This document shows, one piece after another, positions 22,948 through 33,800 of a DNA stretch of 64,000 nt (position 1 is the first letter of the stretch; each line of letters opens with the position of its first letter). A model generated the notes under the pieces. The model saw only the letters and a list, made by a program, of their open reading frames with translations. It did no database searches and was not told the DNA's origin. Source of the stretch: Amanita rubescens (Eukaryota; Basidiomycota; Agaricomycetes; Agaricales; Amanitaceae); NCBI GenBank assembly GCA_015039365.1, contig WION01000093.1, forward strand, positions 62,001 through 126,000, read 5' to 3'. A program made the position numbers and the translations under genes.

Positions 22948-25275
22948 CACCTGTTAAGCCGGCTAAATTCGCCTAATTAGCAGTGGACACCGATTGAGTG
23001 TCCAGAGCTAATTAGCGAGGTTTAAGGGCCTACGGCACACTTTCAATAACTCTGATAAATATATAGAGAGATTTTGGTTAAGTCTTTTTTCCCACAACTA
23101 AATTACCATTTCTGGAAGGTGGGGGATATGTTTGTACATGTTATGAGATGGGAATGTGATCACAACTCAGAAACAAGGGATAATTGCCTTATTTGGTAAG
23201 GTAGCCAGATTCTAAATAAGGTAAGCAAGTCAGGATACCATTTTTGGAAGGATGTGAGGGTGTTTGTACATGTTATGGCACAATTTCCTTTTTTGGAAAA
23301 GTGTCAAACTTCCAAATAAGGCACAAAATGGGTCATTCAGGGTCGAATTTCCTAAAAAGGAAATGATTACGTAATCTCAGGGTCAATCAATTGTGTAGCC
23401 TTGGTCAGTGGCTTTCTAAATGTGGTTGTATGACAATGTTTGGTGCTGATTTCATTGAGATATTCACTGATTGATTTTCAGGGTCAAATTTCTAAAAAAG
23501 GAAATTGATAATGTAATGTGTGCTTTAGCATCCAGTGGCGGGTTTCCAAAAATGGAAATAGCGCACTTCGGACTTGCCATTTTGGGAAATATCTGCTCAC
23601 TGTTGCTGGTGATGAGCAGAAAGAAATTGCAATATCTCCCTTAATACTGAATGTTTTTGTGGCGCGTTTTTTGGAACATCTTCCTTATATGTATATGCAC
23701 CTATCCACTATGTTAGAATGTAAAAAATGCAAGTGGTTTCTGTCAGAATGCAACATGTCTTGCTCACTGTTGACAACAGTGAGGAGCAACAAATGACAAT
23801 ATCTCCATCAATACTGGTTATTTCTGTGGCGCTTTTTTTGGTATGTCCCCATTAGGGATATAGGAAGGTGTTTGGCATGTCAGAATATAAATAGTACATA
23901 CCAATCATGCCACAAATGAAATTGGTGTGCTCACTGTCTGCCATGATGAGCAGCCATATCTCCACCAAAACAAGATCTTCCTGTGGCGCTTTTTTGGATT
24001 CTGATTCCTTATCATAACAGAGTGTCATTCAGGGTATCTGAAAGCAGATTACCCTGCTGATTAATGTGTAGTTTTCAGTTTCATGATAAAAGACTGAACA
24101 TGATACAGGAAGAGTGGCTGACAAGTTGACATGTAAGGATAAATGGGAGATTCCACTTGATCTTGCCTAGGGATCCTCTGTTGTGACCCTCCCAATGTTT
24201 ATCTTTGTTATGTGTGATCCCAAATCAAAAAATGCGCCACAGAAAGATCTTGTTTTGGTGGAGATATGGCTGCTCATCATGGCAGACAGTGAGCACACCA
24301 ATTTCATTTGTGGCATGATTGGTATGTACTATTTATATTCTGACATGCCAAACACCTTCCTATATCCCTAATGGGGACATACCAAAAAAAGCGCCACAGA
24401 AATAACCAGTATTGATGGAGATATTGTCATTTGTTGCTCCTCACTGTTGTCAACAGTGAGCAAGACATGTTGCATTCTGACAGAAACCACTTGCATTTTT
24501 TACATTCTAACATAGTGGATAGGTGCATATACATATAAGGAAGATGTTCCAAAAAACGCGCCACAAAAACATTCAGTATTAAGGGAGATATTGCAATTTC
24601 TTTCTGCTCATCACCAGCAACAGTGAGCAGATATTTCCCAAAATGGCAAGTCCGAAGTGCGCTATTTCCATTTTTGGAAACCCGCCACTGGATGCTAAAG
24701 CACACATTACATTATCAATTTCCTTTTTTAGAAATTTGACCCTGAAAATCAATCAGTGAATATCTCAATGAAATCAGCACCAAACATTGTCATACAACCA
24801 CATTTAGAAAGCCACTGACCAAGGCTACACAATTGATTGACCCTGAGATTACGTAATCATTTCCTTTTTAGGAAATTCGACCCTGAATGACCCATTTTGT
24901 GCCTTATTTGGAAGTTTGACACTTTTCCAAAAAAGGAAATTGTGCCATAACATGTACAAACACCCTCACATCCTTCCAAAAATGGTATCCTGACTTGCTT
25001 ACCTTATTTAGAATCTGGCTACCTTACCAAATAAGGCAATTATCCCTTGTTTCTGAGTTGTGATCACATTCCCATCTCATAACATGTACAAACATATCCC
25101 CCACCTTCCAGAAATGGTAATTTAGTTGTGGGAAAAAAGACTTAACCAAAATCTCTCTATATATTTATCAGAGTTATTGAAAGTGTGCCGTAGGCCCTTA
25201 AACCTCGCTAATTAGCTCTGGACACTCAATCGGTGTCCACTGCTAATTAGGCGAATTTAGCCGGCTTAACAGGTG
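22948..25275. mobile_element. Complete giant palindromic element P2
   Basis: 2,328 bp, ends CACCTGTTAAGCCGGC and GCCGGCTTAACAGGTG, TSD gactatct at 22940-22947 and 25276-25283. The whole element folds on itself: positions x and 48223-x pair over about 1,065 bp per arm with a spacer of roughly 200 bp (24012-24210). It has no transposase. The other LTR of X (37158-37481) keeps the undisturbed site with one copy of gactatct at 37333-37340. Confidence 0.92.
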
Positions 25276-25421
25276 GACTATCTACGAGAATAAGGGAAAG
25301 CTATCTACAAGGGAGTTAATGGATAACTCCCATCCTTGTATTCGGAGATCCCAAAGGGATCTCCCATCTTGATGAAGGTCTTGATGAATATGTACGAGAG
25401 CTACATAGTAGCCCCGTTACA

Positions 25422-27647
25422 TCCTCCCCCACAAGATTGCATTGCAATCTCAAGAATTGAAGATACGGATGCAAATTGTCTTCAAAAAATGTGTCTTGAG
25501 ATCTTCGTGAGGTGTTAGACACTCGTCACATCCTCCCCCACTCGCCAAGGGTCACTGGCAAAGTATAGGAATATATGGGAGAGGTTTGCATATGCAAACT
25601 TGCTTGGGAAAGTGGATAAAGGGGAGAGAATAATGATTTCACCGAAGTAAAAATCGAATTTCTCTCCGAGGGTGTAGGGGATAATGGATAGAATGTATCC
25701 CCGATAAAAGCGAACATCTGCGATGCTGTTCACTTGGAGTTCGGGCCTGTAGAGCATTCGACGTCTGGGCGCGTCGAAATTCGGCGTACCTTCCGAGTAT
25801 GGAAGGTAGTCACGCGAATGTGACAAGCAAGCTGGGGCAGATGCGTCGAAATGAATTGCGCTCGGCTGGACGTTGCTGAGGAGGGTTCCGATGACTTGGG
25901 CATGATGCTTATGGTGAGAGCATTGCATGTGCGAAGTTTGAAGCCAAACGGTTGAGGCGGGATCGCTCCAGAGGCTTTCGACGTGAGGAGGTTGGTACCG
26001 GTTGAAAGGGAGTGGCCGGTATCTGGTGATCATGTGACGCGCGCAAGACGCGTCAAGTCCATTTATCGCTAGGGGCTCCTAGCAATAATCCAAGCGGGAG
26101 GGAGCTCCGAGTCCTGGAGCTCGCCGAGAATCCAGTACGGCTTCAAGAGCCGCGTCTTATCCGTTGGTGATCGAGAAGAGAGAGAGGAGAGAGAGGAAGG
26201 AAATGAGATGGCTGGTGAGCGCGGCTAAGGTATAACTTGGTGCGTCTCTTGATTCTTTCCTTTTTTCTTCCTTTCGTTGGGTTTGATTGGCTGACTTGGC
26301 TGTTAGGATAGTGCGACGTAACTTCAGCGCTGACCGACGATCGATCCCGAGGGATAGGAGATGGGAAATAGGGAGCAGGGGACCAGATATACATGGTCCC
26401 GGGTGATAGAGGGTTTCTCCCCCACACGATGTGCTTTGGGGAGAAGGGAGCATAATGCTAGACACCAGGTAAGTGTCTAGTGTTGTTCCTGTTGGCGTGG
26501 CTGACGAGCATCCGAGTATAGACGCGTATAACTGGCTGATAGCGAGGGCTTGACCTCTTGCGCATTTCGACAGGGGGGAACGGGCCAGGAACGGTCCGTT
26601 TGACGTTATCGATGGAGGATTGATCTGAGGGAATGCGAGAACGGATGCGAGAGAGCGAGACGAGATGAAGGCAGGGATTCCGGGAGAGGTATGTTCTCTT
26701 CTTTCTATTTCTTCGTTTCTCGCTGACCGATTTCTTTCAGCTTCGCTTATCGATTCTTGGGACTCAGAAGCGAGTCCCTATGAACAAGTCTGCCGTCAAT
26801 GTCGAAGGAGTGGGACTCTTTCGAGTCCCGAATGTATTCGGAGAGTTCGTTGGAACTCTCCATCGTTTAGGACGATTAATCTTAATAACACGCCCAGCGT
26901 CTCTTCCCCTTCAAGAGAAAAGGAGAAAAACGGGCGTATGAGTTGGTCGGGGGAACTCTTGTTGAGTTCCCGTGTAATGTCGAGGGTATAGGTAAGTTCC
27001 TTATACCCGAGGGTGATATTTTGTTGACGGCGTTATAGCGTCGCCGTTTTGTCCATTATGGGTGGTTTACGACCGGGAGAGGGAGCAGACGAGGTAGACG
27101 ATGGATGGCTGCGAGAGAGCAGCCTTGGCATCAGGTGCGTTCTCGTTTTCTACTCGTTTTGATTCGTATTAACTGCGTCGTATAGCTGCAGTTATCCCGG
27201 CTCGTCGGACGTTAAAGGGGAGGACTCAGTATGAGTTCTCTCCAGGATTCTTGTTTGAGACCTGGACAGTTCGTCGGTCTCGAGGGTAGGACTATGCGTC
27301 GCCCTCTCGCGTATTGGAACGAACGAGGGCCAGGAGGCATTCCCGAGGATGCGGTGTCAAACGGATGGATGGGGAGGACTCAATGGTAAGTCCTCCGGTA
27401 AATGTTATTGGAGAGTTCGTTGTAACTCTCCGTTTTTAGGCTCGGATGAATCTAACTTGACTCGTCGCGAGTTTCTTCCCTTCTTACAAGAAGAGGGAAG
27501 TTATTGTTAAGTGTGGAGACTCTCAGGGAGTCTCCTTCCGAGTAATTCGATTAAATAGGTGAGTTGTAAGCTCATAACTTGATTGTGTTCATTTTGCTGA
27601 TAAGTATATTCATAATTTACAGATTTACATGTGTGGAGGGCTCGAAA
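25422..27647 (-). other. X 3' non-coding interior, stem-loop array
   Basis: No credible sense-strand frame after the stop at 27648. The stretch is studded with perfect stem-loops, for example CTAGACAC...GTGTCTAG (26458-26480), GGGACTC...GAGTCCC (26812-26829), GGAGAGTT...AACTCTCC (26840-26861 and 27410-27431), GGGAACTC...GAGTTCCC (26951-26971), GGAGGACT...AGTCCTCC (27373-27396), GGAGACT...AGTCTCC (27515-27535). A second copy of the purine tract plus LTR start (GGGGGAGGATGTGACG on minus) lies at about 25525-25541. Confidence 0.7.
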
Positions 27648-30600
27648 TTAGCCCTCCGAATCAATTCGCAAATACTGCAAGAATGCGACGACGAGCGAGA
27701 TGAGGGAGTGGCAGTGACGTAGCAGTCTTGCCGGATTGCTCGTAAATTGGAAGATGTCGACGTATAACTGTCGTCGCGGCCTCAAGCGGTTGATGCAAAT
27801 GGAATTGAACGGTTTGGGCAGTATTCGTACTGCCCGATATAAGGGTGAGTTGTCTTTACCCATATTAATTGTTTTATTGACGACAGGATAGTTTTGTCGT
27901 CTTAAATTGACCGCAAAGCTGGGCGGTTTACAGCGGGCGCGCCAAACGCGTTCGACGCACACAGAACCCGGAGTTTCCGCCCACCACGAAGGCTCGGGCG
28001 GAAGCGAGGGTAGCGCATTCACTGTGGCCTTGACGTCGACATAGGCATAAGAAGGAGGGGTTGAAGCGGGAGCCTCGTCGTCCTCGATGTACTCGTGGAT
28101 GATTGTGTACTCCGTCTCTTCAGCCTCGCAATGCCTGGTTTCACAGAAGGTAATGACACTGAGGACCCGTGTCGTTCTCAAGGATATGCCAAGACTACAG
28201 TCAAGGTCGAAAGAAACGGCTTGGCTGGTGCGTTCGGGTATATGCAGTGTGTACACTGCCGCAGGTTGAGGTGAGTACAGACTGGTACTCGAGTTGAATT
28301 TAGTGTTAACGACATCAAAGGGACATCGTTGGGAGCTTCCGAGTCCTGAGACAGGAAGCTCCGAGGGAATTGGCTGGAGTTGCTTGATATTCAGCCAAAC
28401 GGACGGGAAAACCGGCAGGGAGTCGACCGGTATGCGAGAACGCGGTAAAGGGACCGCGGGGTAATCAGGTGAGTACCCAGTTGTACCCGTTTTCACGTTG
28501 CTGATAGTGCATAAGCTGCGCTGCTGAGCTTCTTCTCCAGTGCCAGACTGATATGGAACGTCTTGAGGGAATGAGGGGCCGGATTCCCGAGTTCTCCCGG
28601 TCTTGGATAAGATGGGAGAAGGCTCGTTGCTTTCGGCCTTTGACTCAAGTAAGTACCGGATTGTGTTCTCCGAATTGATTGACGTATTGACTACATCCCA
28701 AGGACATTGTCGGGATGTATAAAGCCAGTCGAGCTCAGCACTCGACTGTGTGAGCGGATGGACCAGCCGATGTGGTTCAAGCAAGACGTAACTCGGCTGG
28801 AACGAGGGATAGATCTGCGTAGGACAGGCAGACGCGGATGAGCGGAACGGTGTGAGGGCCGTATTGGGTACAAGTGAGCGTGAACTCATGCTCATTTCGA
28901 CGTTATTGACAGCATGCAAGTCTCGATGCTGTCTGTTGTCCGCTTCGTCAAGTGTAGGTCCAGGAAGCCGTGGGCTGGCTTCCGAATGTCCAGAGGAGAG
29001 CTCGTTAGCTCTCCAAGTCTTGGGCTGTTGGATCGCAGCATCAGGCTGTATCAAAGGAGCTTCGGGACCTTCAGGTTCAGGTGAGCGTATTGTTACGCTC
29101 GCTTCCATTTCTTTATTGATGACTTGTATAGCAAGCCATCTAGAATCCGGTCTAGGTTCTACTGTCTTGTCAGGCGGAACCTTTGGAGAACAACGGATGG
29201 ATTCGTCACAGGCGAGGGAGCGTCGACTGATACGCTCCCGAATGTATGCAGCTGCTCTTGCAAGCTGCACTCCTTCATCTCTTGAGGGAGTTGTACGGTA
29301 TTGGGACTGTCTTCGAGCAGTCCCGTTATAAGGTGAGTGTGGTTGTTCACTCGCCAATAATGTCTTATTGACGACGCTTAGGATGCGTCGTCCGGTTACC
29401 ACCTCAACAGGTGGTGAATGCTCGTCCGAAGATGGACGAGTGAATGCTGTTGGCGCAGGACGGATGTATGAGGGAACGGAAGTGGAGAATGGCAGCGTGG
29501 AAGCTGCTGTTGCTTCAAGTGAGTCTTTTTCTTCACTTGTATTGATCTGAATATTGACGACGTTGTCGTAGATCCGCTGTTTCTCCCTCCTTTCATCCGA
29601 AAAGGAAAGGGTTGAGGCTCGTGCGCCGACGAGTCTTTGAATTTGAGCAGAGCGCTCAGCGGAACGCTCACAGATTCCGGAGGACTGAGTTGGTCCTCCT
29701 TTAGGTTTAACCGATTTTTTAGCTTCTCCGGTAGCAGCATCAGCAACCCTGCAAAAAAACTTACAAACTTATTGCATCAAGATCATTAGCTACCCCTAGT
29801 TATCTGACATCCCAGTTAATAGTCAACAAGTTGGGGTCAGTAACTGTCAGTTACCCAAAGTCTCTTTGGAAAGTTTGTCCAAGAGTTCATAAGTAAATGT
29901 CAGTTACCCAAAGTCTCTTTGGAAAGTTTGTCCATGAGTTCATAAGATACTCTTCCAGGTTTTTGCCCTGTCAGTAAGATCATCAGTCTCCATCAGTCTC
30001 CATCAGTTTGTTTGTAGACCTGTCAATGGGATCATAAGTCTCTATTAGTCTACATCAGTTCCTTAGTAGGTTGGTCAATGGGATCATAGGTCTACATCAG
30101 TTCCTTTGTAGGTTGGTCAATGGGATCATAAGTCTCTATCAGTTCTTTTGTAGGTTTGTCAATAAGTTCATAAGTTCATAAGATCCCAAGTCTATAAGTT
30201 TATAAGTCCATAAGATGTCATAAGTCCCCATCAGTTACCATATATGGCAAGTCAATAAGTTCATAAGTTGCCACAAGTTGCCATAAGTTGCCATAAGTTT
30301 TTTTGCAGGGTTGCTGATGAGGAGAAGATGAGCTTTCACCAGACGGTGGTGAAGAAAATTCATTGGAGACCCGAGAGAGGGTCTCCGGTAAACGGTGTGT
30401 AATATTTGTATCTACTACATGATTTGTGTTTATGATGCTCGACATGCGTCGTTTCGAAACTCCAGGGAAAGGAAGCGAGGCCCTGTCTCTGGAAGGACGA
30501 GTTGGAGGTGCCCGAGTTGAGGAGATTATGACGGGCGAGGTTTTCGGCAGTGAGAGGGCCGTCTTGGGTGCAGGTAAGTGTTTGACTGCTCTCGTTCTCT

Positions 30601-30844
30601 TCGCAGGGTTGACTTTCGCCTTTCCTATAGCTGGTTTCTCAACATCCCAACGTTTCGAAGAGGGAGTCGATACGGTTCGGCTAGAAGACTTGTTGCTGAT
30701 ACGAGAGCTTCCTTTCGGGGGCTCTCTGGTTCTCGGAACGGTTTGCTTAGGTCGTTTTCCAGCCTTGACGTGTATACCTGAGCTGAGTAAAGGTCGGGAG
30801 ATGGGCAGGACCATCTCCGGGACAGGTTTGACCAATATGGGTAT
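27648..30844 (-). CDS. X sense ORF, distal part (873 codons once the small TIR element is removed)
   Basis: In the same frame as the proximal ORF, directly after its TGA. It runs 30844-30317, is interrupted by the element 29741-30316, and continues 29738-27648. Removing the element and one AT copy gives exactly 873 codons. Composition is Ser/Thr/Pro-rich, with a recurring module containing V[VI]N...[YN]SP (for example DVVNTKFNSSTSLYSP, PVVNKTINMGKDNSP), whose spacing changes by whole codons. I recognise no domain. It is either a second ORF reached by readthrough of the TGA or a decayed C-terminal half. Confidence 0.5.
29741..30316. mobile_element. Small TIR element (576 bp) inside the X frame
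   Basis: Perfect 20-bp inverted ends CAGCAACCCTGCAAAAAAAC and GTTTTTTTGCAGGGTTGCTG, flanked by AT on both sides (2-bp TSD or coincidence). The interior is made of degenerate tandem units around TTTGTCAATGGGATCATAAG and GTTCATAAGTCTC. It has no coding capacity. Removing it with one AT rejoins the X reading frame, which supports the boundaries. Confidence 0.75.
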
Positions 30845-33800
30845 TCAAGCTGACATAGGCTCGCGAGCAATATTCGGGGGACTCATAATGAGTCCCGGAG
30901 TTTCAGGATGACTGTCCGATTCTGCAGAACTCGGACTAGCTTCAGAACGAGTCATTTGAGCTCGTTCGAGCGTGTTTCGAGTCTCAGGAGTTGAGACTCT
31001 CTGAATGGCTCCTTCGGTCACTTGCGTGTGGATTTCTTCAAGAGACGAACATTGTGAAGGGCCAGGATGGATGGGAATGGTGATGGGAGTGGATACTGGC
31101 AGCGTGGAGGCTGCCGAAGCTTCAGGTATGGGATTTTCGATATTCTCTTTTTGTTTGCTAATTACGGCGTCTAGCGTACGCCGTTCCTCCCCCATTCCAC
31201 CAGAGGGCGAAAGAGAGACGACTTGCTTGTTGGTAAGTCGTCCAGATAGTATGGAATGCTCTGCGGAGCGTTCCGGGATATTTGCGGGAAGTTTGAAAGA
31301 ACTTCCGAGCGGTCTAGCAGCTCGTTTGAGCTGATCCGATTGTCCTAGGCCTGGAGACGAGGGTGGTTTACCAAATGGTCGGTTGGCGGCTGGTAATGAT
31401 GCTCTCGAACGAGCATCAACCTTCTGGTGAGCACTTCTGCTTGCCATTTGTTTCGTACTAACGATGCCAGGTGCATGCCGTTTGGAAACGTTCAGAGGGG
31501 ATGGCTTGGGCTCGTTCATGAGCCGGTTTGGAGGGTGGGCCCGTAAAGGGGAGACGGGCGAGAGTTTAGACAGCGTGAGGGCTGTCTTGGTCGAAGGTGC
31601 GTATTCTGACATGTTGGCTTGTTTCCCTGTGCTAACAGTCGCGTTTTCCATTCGAGATTTCGAATTGGATGCAGCTCCAGAGCTAGGAGCGCAAGGCGTA
31701 GCGACAGTGACGACTCGGGACCTAGGTGATGACTTAACGGTCCCCGTACTCTTGTCCGAGAGTTTCTGGACAAGCACAGTTGGTTCCGACAATTGTCGCT
31801 TCTCAACATGCGTAGGATACTTCGACGAAGTGCGGGAGACAGTCGCTGCTGTTTCCGTTGACGATTCCGAGGGGGACTTCCCATGGAAGTCCGTTTTACG
31901 AGCTTTGGACAGCTCGTGGTCCATTAGGGAACTCCGGGAGTTCCGTTGGAGTTCCCGAGGCATAAAAAGGAAGTCCGGCTTCAATGAGCTCGGATGTGTT
32001 TGGGAACGAGTCATTCGAACTCGTTCCGACGGCATTGGAGACTCGGAAGTCGAGTCTCTCGGTCTTCTAACCTCACGTATGGCTCGTGAAGAGCTATGAT
32101 TGAATGACGGGGTTGAAGGACAGGTTTTGGGCGTAGCAGGAGCAATAGGGATTGGCGAGGAGATGGGAACGGAGTCCGGCAGCACGGGGGCTGTTGATAC
32201 GGTTTCCGGTGAGTAGACATCCTCGTCTTTTGCATGTATACTAACAACGGGGTTGTAGACCCGTTGTTCCTCCCGCGTTTCACCCAAAAGAGAGGGAGTC
32301 CGGACTTGTGCATTAGCAAGTCCGTCTATCAAGATGGGGTGCTCGGTTACGCGCTCCGAGTTCTTTGGCGTTTCGGGAAGCGTACTAGGCGCGCTTCCCT
32401 CCAGTTCAAGCAGTATTTGGGAACGAGTCATTTGAACTCGTTCCGGTATGTTTCGAGACTCAAAAGGACTCGGGCCGGGATGATGACGCGTTTGAGCGGA
32501 AGACATCGGGGAGTCATTCGTGGATGACTCGGAGGTTCTGGGAACCTCCTCCATTGCTTTGACGGCTGCCGCAGGTCGTGGTTCATCGGTTGTGCTTGGA
32601 AGTTGGTTGGAGCCTGGATGAGCTTGGCCGTTAGCGAAGATGGCTGTGCATATCGAGTCCCAATGTTCGACCAACGTCCAGAACGACTCGGATATTACTT
32701 CCAGGTCTATCGAACCATCATATAAGCCTAAATACGCGTCGTGACAGGCGTATTGTAAGTCGCGTGAAAGTGGTTCGTCGAGGTTAATCTTGAATTGAGA
32801 AGCGTGATTAGTGTTTTAAAGTCCGGTTCAGTCCGGTCTTTTTCCTATTTTGGAGAAAACCAGACCGTGACCGGTTGTGACATATTCATTCTTTTTAGAG
32901 ACCGAAACCGAAACCGGACACAACCGGTTGGCTCCGGTTGCATGAACGGTTGCCTGCGGTTGCGACCGGTTCATCAAGAACCGGTTGTCAACTGGTTGTC
33001 AACCGGTCGTCTTGATAATTTTACGTAGTCTACTACAATCTTTGCTCGGCTATGTACTAGTACGTGTAACATCAACGTGTATGACATGAGGTAGCACAAT
33101 ATATGAAGCTTCAAGTTGATTCCGGATATCCCAGGACCCTACTAACTAATCAACACTGATCCATGGCATCCCCACGTAGGTCTGGACGACCAAAGAGGCC
33201 TTCAGCCAAACGTCTTGCAGGTCAAAGCTCCAAATCGAAAGGGAAGAAGCGGCAGCGGTCGCCATCTAGTGAAGAGTTGAGTAGCGGTGGAGACAGAAGT
33301 GACGAAGATAACGCACGAAAAAAGAAGTCCAAGCCGTCCAAACGAACCCGTCGTGTCTCGGATATTGAGGAAGTTGATATTCCCGAAGCAGAAGATGATG
33401 ACGTCGAGGTGTGTTCAAATGGTGTTGGTCCAGCAAGGAGAGATCGGAGTGAAGAGAAGGTTGGTGAATGTGAGTTGCTTTGAGAACTTGCAAGTCTAAT
33501 CCGGTCATAGAGCGATGATGAAACCGATGGAGAATCGTTACCTGAGAAGCTCGTTATGAAGAAAGGAAAGGCGGATGATGTACTCACGATATTCACTGAG
33601 CCTTGTTTTGTAAAATTTGTTCTCTCGAATGGAAACGCACAAGTTTTGAAGGGACGCTGGTGCAACGTGTGCCGGTGAGTCACTCATAATTGTACTGGGC
33701 TAGGACTTACTATCGATGGCCGCCGGCCCGCAGGGGTGATGAAAAGTTCATCAAGAAAAAGGGAGTGCGCAAGGCATTTCATGTCGGGTCGAATACTTCC

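Larger units (their letters stand above)
7559..25421 (-). repeat. X left LTR (3' LTR in sense), broken into three pieces
   Basis: Pieces 7559-7662, 22869-22947 and 25284-25421 add up to 321 bp and match the unbroken LTR at 37158-37481 except for a few substitutions and a 3-bp indel. The first gap is element Y (TSD acgt), the second is palindrome P2 (TSD gactatct). Confidence 0.9.
26469..32262 (+). other. Series of intron-like segments on the strand opposite to the X frame
   Basis: At least sixteen segments of about 43-63 bp on plus have a donor (GTGAGT, GTAAGT, GTATGT or GTGCG), a pyrimidine-rich middle, a branch-like CTGAC, TTGAC or CTAAC, and a YAG or AAG end. Examples start at 26469, 26689, 26992, 27135, 27559, 27845, 28270, 28468, 28650, 28872, 29083, 29332, 29517, 31126, 31426, 31593 and 32209. 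The spacers of 130-290 nt do not keep a common open frame on plus, so a plus-strand protein is not supported. These are signals, not demonstrated introns. Confidence 0.5.

Noticed and set aside
28852..29331. 160-codon plus-strand frame antisense to the X frame
   Set aside because: It crosses apparent introns and ends before the next unit; the minus frame is far longer and keeps codon phase over many modules.
29741..30316. The 576-bp TIR element considered as a spliceosomal intron
   Set aside because: Its borders are CAG...CTG inverted repeats with no GT-AG on either strand.
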